Below, piece after piece: positions 11,200 to 22,764 of a stretch of DNA of 64,000 bases. The translations under genes and the position numbers were made by a program. Below the pieces are notes generated by a model, which ran no database searches, was not told the origin of the DNA, and was given only the letters and a program-made list of their open reading frames with translations. The stretch comes from Gracilaria gracilis. Its lineage: Eukaryota > Rhodophyta > Florideophyceae > Gracilariales > Gracilariaceae. The stretch covers positions 620,001 to 684,000 of the forward strand of contig JARGSG010000191.1 in NCBI GenBank assembly GCA_030374805.1, written 5' to 3'. The first letter of the stretch is position 1, and every line of letters begins with the position of its first letter.

Positions 11200-12601
11200 C
11201 ATTATTTAGACACCCACTCTAATTACGGTCACTGGGTGTAGAAATGCAATTGCAAGTAACGTACGACAAAAACACTGCCCGTAACTGAGATCCACAAGTA
11301 CATCCCTCGAGAAATTTTGTCAACTTCAGGGCTTGAACATCTTCACACACGTTCTTAAAGAACTCTAAACGCCCTTCACATTACAAAAGCTTCACAGCCA
11401 ATGTCGCGTAACAACTCAAGTGACGCACGCTGTAGTCTCCGATAGCCTCATTTATCTTCAAAGCACTAGCTGACTGCTTCGATGTGATGATGTTCCCATC
11501 CACATTTAAGTCGTCCATTCTGAACAAAAGATACCGTGCTCTGAACTTTGTCTGCAAGTGACATCTTCAGCACATTCGAACTCATCTCGTTCACAAGTTG
11601 CCGAGTACTAGTATCTGGTTCATTGTGATGGATTTTCTATCCTTTCTTCCTCAGATCACAACAACCAGAAAACAAACTATATCCCACCCACTCCCAATTC
11701 CCGCTTTCCGCACGCACGTTTCGTAGCACAGAAATTCGGTGATAACCATCTATGAGTATTACTTTTACAACAATTGTCCCATCCATAGCTAGTTAATTCA
11801 TATCATAATCCCCCCTAGATATGCCACAGCAATCGAACCTGCAAACGAAAGCCAACCAAAGTAGCGACATTTCATTGTCGTCTCCTGTTGTCCCCTGGTT
11901 CACACTTCGTTCTGTCTTCTTCGGTACTTCAATCATCTCAAAATCCATCTTCAAGCTGTGCTTAACATAGTCGACGGCGAAAATCCTCTTGAGAGACAGG
12001 TTGTTCTCTACCTGCTCCGAACACTGTCTTCTTCAGCGAACAAGTCCTTCTCAGAGCCAGAAATTGGAGCCTTACTTGTCTGAACGAACTCCACAACATC
12101 TTCATCGGAGTTCTCGACAATTCTGACGCTTAGTATCGCTTTCACGGGTTTCTTCCTCCCTTTAAAAGGTTTTCATTTTCCCTTCTTTATCCCAGCAGTA
12201 TGGGCATTGGGAAGTTTGGAAGTTCTCTTTATAGTCTTACCCAGCTCCATAACACCGTCTCTCTAAGGCTGAGATGTGGAAGACTTTCCAGCTCCAGACT
12301 GTGGAATGGGACTTAGCGGAATCTCCATTGAGGCTATCACCGACTTATCCAACCCACCAGAGAACAACTTGCTCAGCGTGATTCGCGGGTTTTCAGGACC
12401 TTGGAAACGGTAAGGGTACTTCGCGCATTCATTACATGTAATCTTCATCCTCCACATACCAACTAAGTCTTCATCCTCTAAGTCAGTCGCGTCTAAAAGA
12501 TACAAATGTATCGAACGGCTCAGAGCCTTCTCGGCACCACTAGAGAACCACCCAACTTTCACCTCCACGGTTCCCACTTTCACCCTGCTCTTTTCGCTCA
12601 C
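11200..12601 (-). pseudogene. Broken frame with ParB-like motif
   Basis: An intact 112-codon stretch (12601-12263, minus) starts at ATG 12601 and includes MKITCNECAKYPYRFQG and a Ser/Gly-rich tail. Further downstream (about 11790-11690) another frame reads VILIDGYHRISVLRNV, close to the (V/I)LDGHHRL signature of ParB-type N-terminal domains. Then come stops and VNEMSSNVLKMSLADKVQ (about 11600), reminiscent of the Asn-Glu/Asp-Lys segment that follows it in ParB proteins. Several stops (for example the TAA just before 11786) break the frame. The ParB match rests on a short motif and is tentative. ParB-like domains bind DNA or act as CTPases or nucleases in other contexts. Confidence 0.4.
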
Positions 12602-12831
12602 GAGAAATTCTTCTTAGTTATTCCTATTACTTCCGTTCGTTACCTTCTACTTCATCACGTGCGCTCAATATTAGTTTAAACTGTACAACGTGCGTAAATC
12701 AGATTTTGGAGCATATGCGCGCGACAATTGTAAAATTAAATCAAGCTTCTATCATCTATAGTACACATTCACAACAATTTTTTTCAGCAATAGAGAAGTA
12801 AATAAAATTTCTGTTGGTCTAATACAGCCTG

Positions 12832-12905
12832 GGACAGTGGACCTATTTGTCGTGGTGCTCTATCGGTGCACCGATGAAGCACCACGACACGTCGGTGCAC
12901 TGTCC
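12832..12905. repeat. Strong interrupted palindrome (hairpin)
   Basis: There are three nested inverted pairs: GGACAGTG 12832-12839 with CACTGTCC 12898-12905; GTCGTGGTGCT 12849-12859 with AGCACCACGAC 12878-12888; and the self-palindrome TCGGTGCACCGA in the centre. No gene overlaps it. It could be a transposon end pair, a cruciform or a small structured RNA. Confidence 0.65.
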
Positions 12906-12939
12906 AGCCACTTGCTAAAATAAATTTGAAATAAATGAT

Positions 12940-14215
12940 TTCCGCATGTACAGCGGACCAAGTGGGACAGAAGCAATTTGCTTTTCGCCGCCTCCAGTTC
13001 ACCGGCTCTCCGCCGCAGTGCTCTCAAGTCCGCCGCCCGCGATGCCCTGGCACCAATTTCGTCACCAAAGCGCTCGCCCTTGTGCTCGCTGGAGTCGTTC
13101 AGCGCCGTGCTGCGCACATCCAGCGAGCCTGATCGTGGCACCGTCTCTTCGGCAGCACCACTGCACGCACAGCAGCGTGTCTCTACGTCCTCGCTCTTCT
13201 TCCTCTAGACGCATCGCCGCTGCCACCACCCTAAGGCGTGCCGATGCCACCGCTCCCGGTGCCACGCACGGCATTGTCACGGGTTTCCAGGAGGTCCGGT
13301 GGCATGCAGACGTTACCGTTGTTCTAGCACATACAATCGCGCTGCCCGTAGCCCCCGGCTCACATGGCCATCGCCTCGGCTGCATGCTATAAGCGCCGAC
13401 CCCACGTGGCCATCTCAATGCTCTTCGTTGACGGCTGGCGCCCCCACTGCCTCGCATGTGCGTGCCACCGCCTCTTCAGCCACATATAAATGCCATATGC
13501 GCGCTTTATGGGGCAAGATGTGCGTTCAGTACCGCAACACCATTTTGAGTTTTATCTTCTTGCGCAGCACGGCGTGCAGCCATGGCTGTTTAAACCATCA
13601 AACTTTCTGGTAATGCAGCCTGTGCTCAGCAGCACTGCAAAGCAGAGTGAGACGACCATCCGCCTGCTCGCATTGCCCTCAGACGCGCCCAAGGACATAC
13701 GGGCGCACGATCAGCCATCTGACGGCGTTGAGGCTTCATCCATAGCGCATCAACGTCAGTTTGACTTGCAGTCGCAGGTGCGGCTCAATCTCTCTGATCA
13801 CTATGCAGCCGCTACTTTAGCCGTCTGCCCCGCCGTAGCAGCAAGCATCCAAGGGCAGTATACACAAGCAGCAGCAGCCATCGCTCGCGCCTTTGTCGCT
13901 TCCTGATGCGCCCATGTCAATACCCTTTGATCATGGCTCTATGCTTCTTCCGCCACCCGATGCGGTCCGCTCGCCGTCGCGCCAGGCTGTCCAATCACCT
14001 CTACGGAAACTAGAGACTTCGAAGCCACCTACAAAGCAGAACCCTCCGCACCAAGAGCTGCATGTCCCGCCTTACCTCCCAATGCCGCCCGATTGCTATG
14101 CCCAACCACCCGCTATGCTGTTGCACACGCTCATGACAATTCGCATTTGCATTTACAGCAACATATCATGCCGCCGCAGCCGCATAGGTAGCTTCCTCTT
14201 ATTATAGCTGAAGAC
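12940..14215. other. G+C-rich region, coding status unresolved
   Basis: Several overlapping open frames occur in this G+C-rich segment. The longest (+ 12946-13392, + 13490-13906, + 13893-14207) overlap in different phases and have no recognisable motif. Peptides are Ala/Ser/Pro-rich, which G+C-rich DNA produces by chance. A spliced or frameshifted host gene is possible, but I cannot support a model. Confidence 0.25.
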
Positions 14216-14249
14216 TGCCTTTAGATGGCGGGAAGAGTGGTGCTCGTTT

Positions 14250-16058
14250 GTTTGGAAATGGGGGAGCGCACTGAGTTGAAGAAACGGCCAGACTTGGAGG
14301 AACGAATTGTGATGAAAAGGGCCTCTGAATCGATTATTCGATGGCTGCGAGCTTTATGGGTTTGGAAATGCTGAAGTGGAAGTTATGGAGTGGTTCGCAG
14401 ATTAGGAAGTTCTTGGGGAAGAGGAGAGAGATGACGTTGAAGAGAGGGTATGAATCAAGAATGGAGAAGTGGTTTTTGAGAGTGAGGGCAAAGAGAGCTT
14501 CAACAACCTCTTCCCTAGTGCTGCGGACGATTCTGAGCTTGCTGACAAGAGGGGCTTTCTCTGAATATTGAAGGAGGATGGAATGTGATTTATGCACGGC
14601 GAGAGTTTGGGTCTGAAAGTGAAGGGTGGAGGATGCTATATGTAGATGTAGTTTAGAGCGGAAGGCAGTACATCTTTGACATAAATGCTTGGGACGGGTG
14701 CCATGGGAGATGCCAAGAATATTCTTTGCTTCGGTGATGTCAGCATGGTAGCTGGAGATAATTCGGAGACAATGTCGGAGAAAGCCATGAGGGTCACAAA
14801 GAGAGAATCCGTGGGGGCCGGAGGTGGGAAGAGGGTCGAGGAGCTTGTAAATGGCACTCTAAATGAGTTGCATTTTGATAGAGCAAAGGGTGCTGGACGA
14901 GGTTTGGGGGATGTTATCAGGGTGTTGAGAAAGGGGGGCGGATTGGAGGAGGTGGACAAGTAGGTTAACAGGTACTGATTCTCAAGGATTCATGAGCGAC
15001 GGGAGGAATTGCAAAAGTTGGGGAGAGCGATGTGAAGTGGGTACTAGGTACTGGAAAAAATTTGAGAGAGATAGAGGACTGATCGGAATGCACTTGGATG
15101 AAGCAGATGAAGGAGTCGTAACCGGCGGAGTTGGGGTAATGCCAGAGGCAAGAGTCATTGAAAGACTGCATTATTTCGTGCTTGAGGGCTGGGACGGCTT
15201 CTTTTTCGAGGGAGGGAGCCATAGGGTGAGCGAAAGTCGTAGACCAGAAAGAAGTTGTGCAGGGGATGGTGGAAGAAAGGGTTGTGGATAAGTGCAGGTT
15301 TGGGTTGTTTCTTAAGGACTGTGATTGCATTTTTTGTGAAGATGATGGCTGAGAAGGTGCCGGAGGTCGCGAAGTGTGGCAGAGGTGAGAACTATGTTGC
15401 TGATTCGGTGTTAAAAGAGGTCTATTTGAAGTTGGAAGCACTGGGTAGTGGAGGAAATAGCGTTGTGAAAGGCGGATTTCGAGAAGTTGGGATCATGGAG
15501 GAGAGAGATTAGTTCTTTTGCTTTGCGGTAGCCAAGGGTGGAGACGATGGAAGATATTTAGAAGAACATGCGTTCAAGGTGGTGGTCGTTACGGAGAAGG
15601 ACAGAGGGGGGCGGTGGGAGAAATGGGGAGGCGAAGAGAAGATAGATGGGGATGCTGGTGATGGAGTTGGCCTCCTCGGTGCGGTGGGAGAGGGAAAGAT
15701 TTTGCTGGTGGTAAGAGTCGTCTTCAGCGATGTTGACGTTGTCGGAAGCGCGAGTGGAGGGAGGGAATGAAGGCGGTGTTGTTAGTTGGGGGTTAACATT
15801 GTGAGGCTTTATGCGTGGGGAGAAGTTGGGGATGAAACCGGCCGGAGAGAGGAAACGCTTCTTGGCGGTGAGACGGTAGGGGCACCTTTTTTTGTGCCTT
15901 TGAGTGGCAAAGGTGATGCAGGCGAAGGAGGAGGTGTCTTTAAAGCAGCAATAAATCATGGTAGGGAGCGGTGTGGGACTGTTGGGGGAGAGGAAAGGTA
16001 CGTAGCAGTGAGGGTAAAACGAACGATCTGTTGAACGGAATGGTGGAGAATGTTGCAT
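14250..16058 (-). pseudogene. KDZ/Plavaka-like transposase, copy B, truncated
   Basis: The minus-strand reading begins at about 15966 with YCCFKDTSSFAC..RHKKRC (a C2HC finger-like motif matching copy A). It continues through EIMQSFNDSCLWHYPNSAGYD (about 15150), then IISSYHADITEAKNIL with LCQRC (about 14700), and ends at SKPIKLAAIE (about 14345), equivalent to copy A's HNLHLGVSKLIKLAAIE. Nucleotide similarity to copy A stops near 14250, so the C-terminal half is missing. At least three frame changes and stops are present. The N-terminal and central part retained here is deleted in copy A, so each copy complements the other for reconstructing the family. Confidence 0.58.
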
Positions 16059-16574
16059 GTGATGCGAAGGTGTATCAATAGTGACAGAGTAAATGGCTGA
16101 TATGATATGTTTTTAATAGATGGGCTGTATGTCTATTAAGAGTTCTTATTTGGCCGGTTTGTATTCTTTTAATCGTATTTTATAAGCAGCTATCTATGTA
16201 TCTAGATCCCTATTTGCCGCCCTAAAATGTACCACTTAGACACTTAGAGCATGTCGAACATGACTTTAAAGTTTTGTTTCTCAAAATTGAGTTTTAGAGA
16301 CAGAAAATAAAGCGCAGAACGCAGCATCTGTAGCAGTCGCCGCTGAATGACTAAGGTCAAGTACGACTGCAAGCCATGCGCCGTTGGCTCTGCTCCAATT
16401 GATTCAAATCGTCAACTATGCGCGCAAACCAAGGGGTGAATGAACACAACACTTTTCTGGTCCTTCAAAAAATCACCTTCACCTCTATTTGGGTTCCGCC
16501 TCAATGTTTTCATGGTGTAGCAGAGGGACTCCAGTCCATGTTTACTATTCCCAACTACATGTTTATCTTCTTCA

Positions 16575-17936
16575 ATGGATTCTGATGATCATGAACTCTT
16601 TCTCGCATGCCTCCACATGCAGCAAAAAACATTCGCCATGTTTGCCCAGACACTTCTACTTCTCAACAACTTTCAGAAAATTGGAAAGACTCGAAAGCGC
16701 AGAGGAAGACTGAGAGGCTCCGGAAACATTGATAGAGAACGAGCCACATGGATAAAAGACTACCTTGGTTATGAGAGTGTCTACAGATTAAAACATTTCA
16801 GAAGGCGATTTGGTGTCCATCGTGTTCTGTTTTGAAAGCTTCATAATGACCTTGTCGAAAACTATCCTGAAATATGGACACAAAGACGAAACTGTTACGG
16901 TAAGCTGGGACATCTCTCACAAGGGAAAGTATTGACTTGTTTACGTTTTTTTACTACAAATCAAAGCTATGACGATCTAGATGACGGTTCCAGAAGGAGT
17001 GCACAGTCGATTCGGTTCTATATGTATAAGTTTTGCTACTACATTCTACAGTTATACGGTTCACATTATCTGAACAGAAGAACTAGTACGGATAAATTGC
17101 AGCACAAGTCGGAACGATACGATGAATTAGGGTTCAAAGGCTGTGTGGGGGCTGTCGATTGCTGCCGCATTTCGTAGAAAAACTGCCCCATAGCGTTGAA
17201 AGTTCAATACAAAAACGCCAAACATGGAAAGATGGCCAACATATCCGTAGAGGCATGGTGCGATCGTGATCTTTATGTTTGGCATTGGTTTGTGGGGAGA
17301 CCAGCAACAAACAACGACAAACCAATGGTGGAAATCTCTCCTTTATTTAACGACATTCTGTTCAACAAGTTTGAATTCAAGTTACCGGTGCAGTATAAAC
17401 TTCATGCCGAAGCTGCACTCAGAGATTTACCATATTTTTTAGTGCCCGGTATCTACCCCAAATGGCCCATCTTTGCTTCTCCTATACACAGTCCAGGCAG
17501 TGAGGAGGAAAAAAGGTACACAGCACAACAGGAAGGAAGAAGGAAAGACGTTGAAAGGCTTTTCGGGGTTCTACAGGCGCGCTTTGGGGTACTGCGTGAT
17601 GATGTGCGACTTTGGTATGAAGATGAGATAATCAGGGTCCCGCATACTTGTGTTGTGCTTCACAATTTAATGGTATAAATGCAGCGGCAAAGACATTTTC
17701 AAGAAGACGCAGATGAAGAGGAAGGCGAGATTGATTTACTAACAGAGCTATACGACATGCAGGTAACCGAAAATGGTGAACATCAACAGCAAACCACTGC
17801 ACAGGGACATAGCAGTGTGTATCTCATGAACGACGGCCAGTTCGAGAACTTTCTGGTACGACGTGGTTTTCTGACCGCAGAACCTGGGCACGAAGCGTTG
17901 AAGAAGGTTCTCATAATCAGACTTATAAGCGAGTAA
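16575..17936 (+). pseudogene. PIF/Harbinger (DDE_4-type) transposase, in-frame stops
   Basis: A single frame runs from 16575 to 17936, broken only by TGA 16833, TAG 17175 and TAA 17676, with no frameshift. Helical N-terminus; then GKLGHLSQGKVLTCLR; then the nuclease: GFKGCVGAVDCCRIS (first catalytic Asp), KNCPIALKVQYKNAKHGK, ISVEAWCDRDLYVWHWFVG, SPLFNDILF, then FLVPGIYPKW where family members have ADGIYP (second Asp missing, Val-Pro instead), and RRKDVERLFGVLQARFGVLR (catalytic Glu) ending LHNLMV. The stop at 17175 falls where Trp precedes KNCP in relatives, a one-base TGG to TAG change. The enzyme would have cut and pasted the element; this copy cannot. Confidence 0.85.
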
Positions 17937-18139
17937 TTTACTTTTGTTCAAGCATTTAATGTAGTTGTCACTCGAATTAAAGGGAACCTCTCGGAAGTCA
18001 TTTTAGTCCGAGATGGTTCCCGCTCTGCACCTCGTACGCACGAACGTCGTTGCGACCCCTCAGAACTCCACTATCGTCCAGCTTGTGAAGCTATTTCATC
18101 ATTGAGTTCTGGGGTTCCCTGCGGGCCATGTCTGCTCTA

Positions 18140-19330
18140 TTATTCATCATTCCAAGAACTTTTGACGCTTTGAGCGTTGCTCCCCAAGTCCTCGTCGTTG
18201 CTGTTCTGTACTTCCAACCCAGTGATACCATAGTTGTTGTTCATTATCCTCTTCAGCACAGTTTCTCTATCATTTGATCCTTCAGGTAGAAACGGTAAAA
18301 GCTTGATGTCCTTGTCCTTCTTCCTCTGTATTGCGCTTTCTGTTAACGCCATCTACATTATTCTAGATGTTCTCCTCATTTCGCTATGCATTGTTCGCAT
18401 TATCTTCGACTTTGACTCTTCTACTCTGCCTTTTTTCTCGAGATGCTTTCTCTTCTTAATTTCTAATGGACGTGTCTGTTCTTTTGACTGTAGCACTACA
18501 TCGTTAGATTCAGTACCAGTCTTGTCCTCACCGCCGCCGCTCTTGCGCGCTCCCGCCTCTGATATTTGCCCTCTTTTCGGTTCTCGATGCACAAGATACA
18601 TAGCTGCGCTGTCATTTGTGCCAGTTTGCTCACTGGAGAACTTGGGCTGAGAGCTCAAGAATTCAGCACTCTCTATATAAAGAAACTCTGGTGCCAGCTG
18701 GAACATCCCTTTCTCATCCTTCCTACCTGCCACTATTTTGTCAAGCTTCATCACTTTGTCTCGTATGTCTTCCTCAGTAACCCCGGAGATCTTCTGCCCC
18801 TCTATTTTTTTCTTTGCCGCAATAAAATGCTGCACTACCCTAGCCATACGGTCCCATGTAAAACGTAATGAGCTTACAGTGCGTACCATGCTTCTATCGC
18901 GACACCTCTTTTCCACTCCATTCTAAAAGATATCCCGCTTCTGATTTGGTCCGATCGCAGACTGTTCACACCAAATCTCTGACAGGATGAGCGCCTCAGT
19001 GGCGGTGTAGCCTTTGCCCCTTCCTGGTCTGTTTTGCGTGCCAGTTTCAGAGGCAAGGTTTGTTCTGATTGAATGCTTAGAACGGTTAGTCTTGCGAGTC
19101 GTTGGGTACGATGTAGAATTGGTGAGAGCCAAATCGGGGATGATATTGACTACCTGCTGCCTACGCTGGGTGTCTTGTGTGCTTTGTTTGCGCTCTGTTT
19201 CTACTGAGCTAAGCATCTTTCGCACGTCTACGTTTTTAGAATGACCATGCGCTTTGTTGACTGTGGCTGGTGGCGATGGGGGTTTATCATGGTACCGGTT
19301 TGGTCTCAAAAGCAGAGAAAATGGTGTCAA
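18140..19330 (-). pseudogene. Harbinger Myb/SANT-like DNA-binding protein, in-frame stops
   Basis: The minus-strand frame from ATG 19330 to 18140 has only two internal stops, near 18920 (TAG) and at about 18353 (TAG). After a polar N-terminus, GKGYTATEALILSEIWCEQS starts a Myb/SANT-like domain. IGPNQKRDIF is followed by the stop exactly where relatives have Trp (TGG to TAG), then LRFTWDRMARVVQHFIAAKK. The second half has SGVTEEDIRDKVMKL and a Lys/Glu-rich tail, the layout of the NAM-associated region of Harbinger partner proteins. In this superfamily the Myb-like protein helps the transposase enter the nucleus and bind the ends. It converges with the transposase, leaving about 200 bp between them. 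Confidence 0.7.
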
Positions 19331-19790
19331 GTGGTGTGAAGCAAAGCCACTAGCACTTCAAACCAGGTCGAAGGCAAATGTTTTCCGCACGGAGAAGCGC
19401 TTGCAGTTTGGCTTGTCGTGGATGAAGACGCAGCCAGAAGACCATGTGGTTTCATGGTGGGTGGAGTTCGATGCTTTCTCAACGGCGGGAATGGCATCTC
19501 AAACGGTGTGGTTCCTTGCATTTTGGCGGGAAGGGTAGAGCACGTCATTCTGTTGGTCGAAAAAATGTCCATTGGCTGATGTAGTTGTGGTGTTTCCGTT
19601 TAGAGCCGGCACAAAAAGTGCATCTATTCAGCGCCAAGATTGATACACTTTTAGCGCCAGCGCTATATATTTCGAGTCAAAATTGCCACTTAGCTCCTGA
19701 GTAGAGATGCCTAACTCCAAAATTTTGTCTGGAAATAGGTTTTTAGAGTCATATTAGAGATGCTCGGACATTGCGTTCGAGAACTAGCAT

Positions 19791-20003
19791 GAACGGAAGT
19801 AACACGCTAGTTTTCCACCCATCCAAACTAGAAATGAGGGAAATAATCGTGAAAAATTCTTTCCACACAAAATACCACAAGTAGATATATGGGAATATTT
19901 TCGGAAATTAGGCACTCCCATACTTGAATAAATCTATTGGGTTTTCGATCGTTTTAATTAGGTCATTTGTGACACCAAAACTAGCATTCCGATAAAACTG
20001 ACG
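19791..20003. repeat. Dispersed repeat, copy 2 (MITE-like)
   Basis: This is homologous to 10523-10731. The core is bounded by GCTAGTTT at 19806 and AAACTAGC ending 19985. It starts about 25 bp outside the right end of the Harbinger element, while copy 1 lies about 50 bp outside Plavaka-like copy A. Confidence 0.6.
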
Positions 20004-21073
20004 TTCTTCCATCTTTCAGCCGCTTTGCATCGTCCTACTTCTACGACGAAGAACCTAGGGCAACCTATCGGGCTTTTCTCTATCTAGGGATGGAGAACAT
20101 CTTCGATGAGGAGACGTAGAGGTAGAACGGATGGAACATACATTTTGTGTCGATTGTTTTTGCTTCGAAGGAATCTATTCTCTTCGCATATGAACCAGAA
20201 GGAAAAATGAAACCTGGCCTGTCACTTCACGACGCCTGTTTTGATGAAGGAAACAACAGCCATTGCTTACATGCTGGAGACGTTTTAATGATCTTGGGCG
20301 GTCACGCACTTGCAATTCAATTCGCAAGAGCTCTTTGAACAGTGAATTAGTCCAAAACCGAACCAAATAAGGCCAAAAAAAGCCGGGGCTTGAAAAAATG
20401 GTCCGAGATCTGCACACCGAAGATACTTGCTCACATAAATACTAGCCAAAAGTTTTGGTTGAAGAGCCTGTAACGTGACGAACATATGTAAGATGGACTG
20501 TACAAACACCTCGTTGTACCACACATATGCATAGATGATCCAGAATTGGCTTCCATGATTGCTCGGAAGGTCAAATAGACTATGTACAAACAAGAGTACT
20601 TAGTTATTTCGTTGACCAAAAATATGTCATGAACCTTGCCAGTTAACATACACGTTTACGGTTATCAAAGATCATTCTCAGAAAGACAAAAATGGGTAAC
20701 TTTTGATTTCGCAAAATATTGATTACACGTATTTCGTTGTACAACGATCATTTCTCTATATCCCGAACCCATTTGAAGTACGTTTGTGGGGCATAGAGCA
20801 ATTAGTTTTTTCCTATTTTTTGAGCAATCCAAGGCCGTCTGCAAAAATATCTCAGCCAATTTCACTTGGGATATAAATTGAATTGATAACTAGCAGTGAC
20901 CCAGTAAAGAAAAGTTAGCGTTGCTTAGTTGTTTCGAATAAGTTGCATCAACGAAGCGGCTTTCGGTTCAATTTCGAATGACTTCAATAAAACCCTAACG
21001 ATACAATAAGAATTTAGGAATTGAACGTGTGAGCAGATAGGTGACTGAAAGTGAGTTTTAGTAGGATATAAAT
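20004..21073. other. No gene supported; one short coding-like fragment
   Basis: From about 20088 to 20338 (+) a frame with two early stops encodes MENIFDEET followed by a 63-residue stretch (IVFASKESILFAYEPEGK, then CLHAGDVLMILGGHAL). It looks coding but matches nothing I know; it may be a transposase relic. The remainder is A+T-rich with no signal. Confidence 0.25.
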
Positions 21074-21900
21074 TTAGACCATACTACGTCGCACTTTAGT
21101 TAGCACTCTTTCGGACTCAGTCAAATGGCAATACTTGGTCGAATCTTTTCGGTTTCTACATGAATATCGGTTGCTTGTTTTCGTATTTTTCGTGCGGATA
21201 AGCACCTTTAATATCAAAGTGCTCGATATGGAGCCGATATTGTGCTGCGACGGAGAGAAGGATTTGAATTTCAGTTTGTCAGCCGCGAAGGACGCGGTTT
21301 TTTGGGTTCTAAGTAGCGGTGGGGGCACATCGAGTATCGTCGTAAGACGCATCGGTGTTTGCGAGCATCGCCTCTGTTGTCCACTGTTTGGTATCTGTAC
21401 TTCAATTTTGTTTGGGATGGGCCTGGTATTGGGCGGGATGTTCATTTTGAAATTAATGGCACCCACGGAGTCTAATTGGTCTAGCTCAGAGTTGTAGACG
21501 GCCGCCCATAAAATGGCATTGGGGTATTTGGTAGACTGTTTGCGGGATCGTGGGGCTGAGGTCGTGGTATCGATTTGTGATGGGGCATTGAAGAAGGATT
21601 TTTGATGCACAGAACAGGGGTCGAAAGAAGTGTGGTAGGGCATGAAATCTAACGTTCGAGCGATCTGTTCTTTTTGGATTCTAGGGTTCTGGAAGCGCGC
21701 GTGATGGTTTTCTGTCGGGGAAAGGTGGCGAACAATATCGGCGTGGATATGTAGTTTTAGCTTCTAGGGTTGAAGGCTAGGAATAGAGCCGAGTTTCCCG
21801 AACGTCAAAAGTTTGGACAGTCCTGTTTGTTTGTTGTACCATATTTTGAAAGGGATGTTCTGTAATATCGAGCGGAAGGTGAGGTTGTATTTGAAGGCAG
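21074..21900 (-). pseudogene. Copia element 1: integrase tail and start of reverse transcriptase, truncated
   Basis: Downstream of the integrase core (minus strand), broken frames carry a KIWYNKQTGLSKLLTFGKLG-type integrase C-terminal motif (about 21800). Later SELDQLDSVGAINF (about 21480) resembles the first residues of a Copia reverse transcriptase (E-L-x-x-L-x-x-x-G). The homology is lost near 21070, before the catalytic YxDD region, so the element is truncated at its 3' side. Confidence 0.5.
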
Positions 21901-21901
21901 G

Positions 21902-22764
21902 TTATGTCACTGAGTCCTGCCAGAGAGATAAGGGAAGTCGGCTGTGGATGAGTGATGGGCGGAAGTTGTTCATGAGCGTGCCATTGATTCGTTCGACTAC
22001 TGAGTTCTCTTGTGGATAACAAGGGGTGGTGGAGTGTATGCGGATTTCGCAAGACTCTATGGCCCGTAAAAGAGAGGATGAACGTAATTCCTTTGCGTTT
22101 TCGATTCGGATATGAAGTGAGTGACGATCATGAACGTCGGATATGGTTGTTAAGATGGGGATAAGTCTTCTGAACGCTTCCGAGCGGTATTTGAGGAATT
22201 CGACGAAGATGAATGGAGAATCAGTGTCAATGAGAACAAGGATGTTTGAGTTACTTTGTCTTGAAAAAGTTTTAATGGGGTCACATGTGTCGATGGATAT
22301 ATTCGCTCCGGTTTGGTACTGGTGAGTTTTACGGTGGTGCGGGTATAGTTTGGATTTTCCCTCGCGACAGCCGAGGCAAGTGAGACGGAAAAACTGGGTG
22401 CTTGAGAGATTCAGGGATCGCAGGCAGAAAATCAAGAAGAGCAATCTTGTGGAGGGTTTTGCCATTAGTAGGACCAGGTGTGAGATGCCGTTTCATGAAT
22501 ATGGCGGTAATGCTCCGGGATTTAAAGAGTTTTAGGCTACGGTGAAAAGATATTTGTTGCGGGGACGACGCAGGTATTAGAAGAAGTGGTTTGGGCGGGA
22601 GGCAAAAGGGATGTGCGGTACTCTGGAGTAGGGTGGTACTGAGATTTAGTTCGGGGCCGGAGATGATGTGCACACGGTGCGAAATGGGTTTTGGGTGGTG
22701 AAGACGATCGATGTAGTATGCATGGTCTTTTAAATGAAGCTGTTGCGACGATATCAGTAAAAAC
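21902..22764 (-). pseudogene. Copia element 1: GAG-pre-integrase and integrase core
   Basis: An intact 187-codon stretch (22465-21902, minus) covers the Cys motif FRLTCLGCREGK, ISIDTCDPIKT (first catalytic Asp), ILVLIDTDSPFIFVEFLK, IRIENAKELRS (second position Glu where relatives have Asp) and PCYPQENSVVERINGTLM (catalytic Glu). The preceding pre-integrase part (about 22465-22765) is out of phase. Loss of the second Asp and the frame breaks make it inactive. Confidence 0.75.

Larger units (their letters stand above)
16247..19765. mobile_element. PIF/Harbinger element with terminal inverted repeats
   Basis: The left end GAGCATGTCGAACATGACTT (16247 on) and the reverse complement of the right end, GAGCATCTCTAATATGACTC (up to 19765), are inverted repeats; similarity continues for about 50 bp. 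In between lie a Harbinger transposase (+) and a Myb/SANT-like gene (-), the two-gene set of this superfamily. The flanks (TTA on the left, GGA on the right) do not form the expected 3-bp duplication, so the ends may be slightly off or mutated. The length is about 3.5 kb. Confidence 0.65.

Noticed and set aside
12946-14207. One or more host genes in the G+C-rich stretch
   Set aside because: Frames overlap in different phases, are short and lack any recognisable domain; composition alone explains them.
18234-18926. Hydrophobic + strand frames as a membrane protein
   Set aside because: They are the antisense of the Myb/SANT-like gene; Leu/Phe/Ser richness arises from its Lys/Glu codons read backwards.
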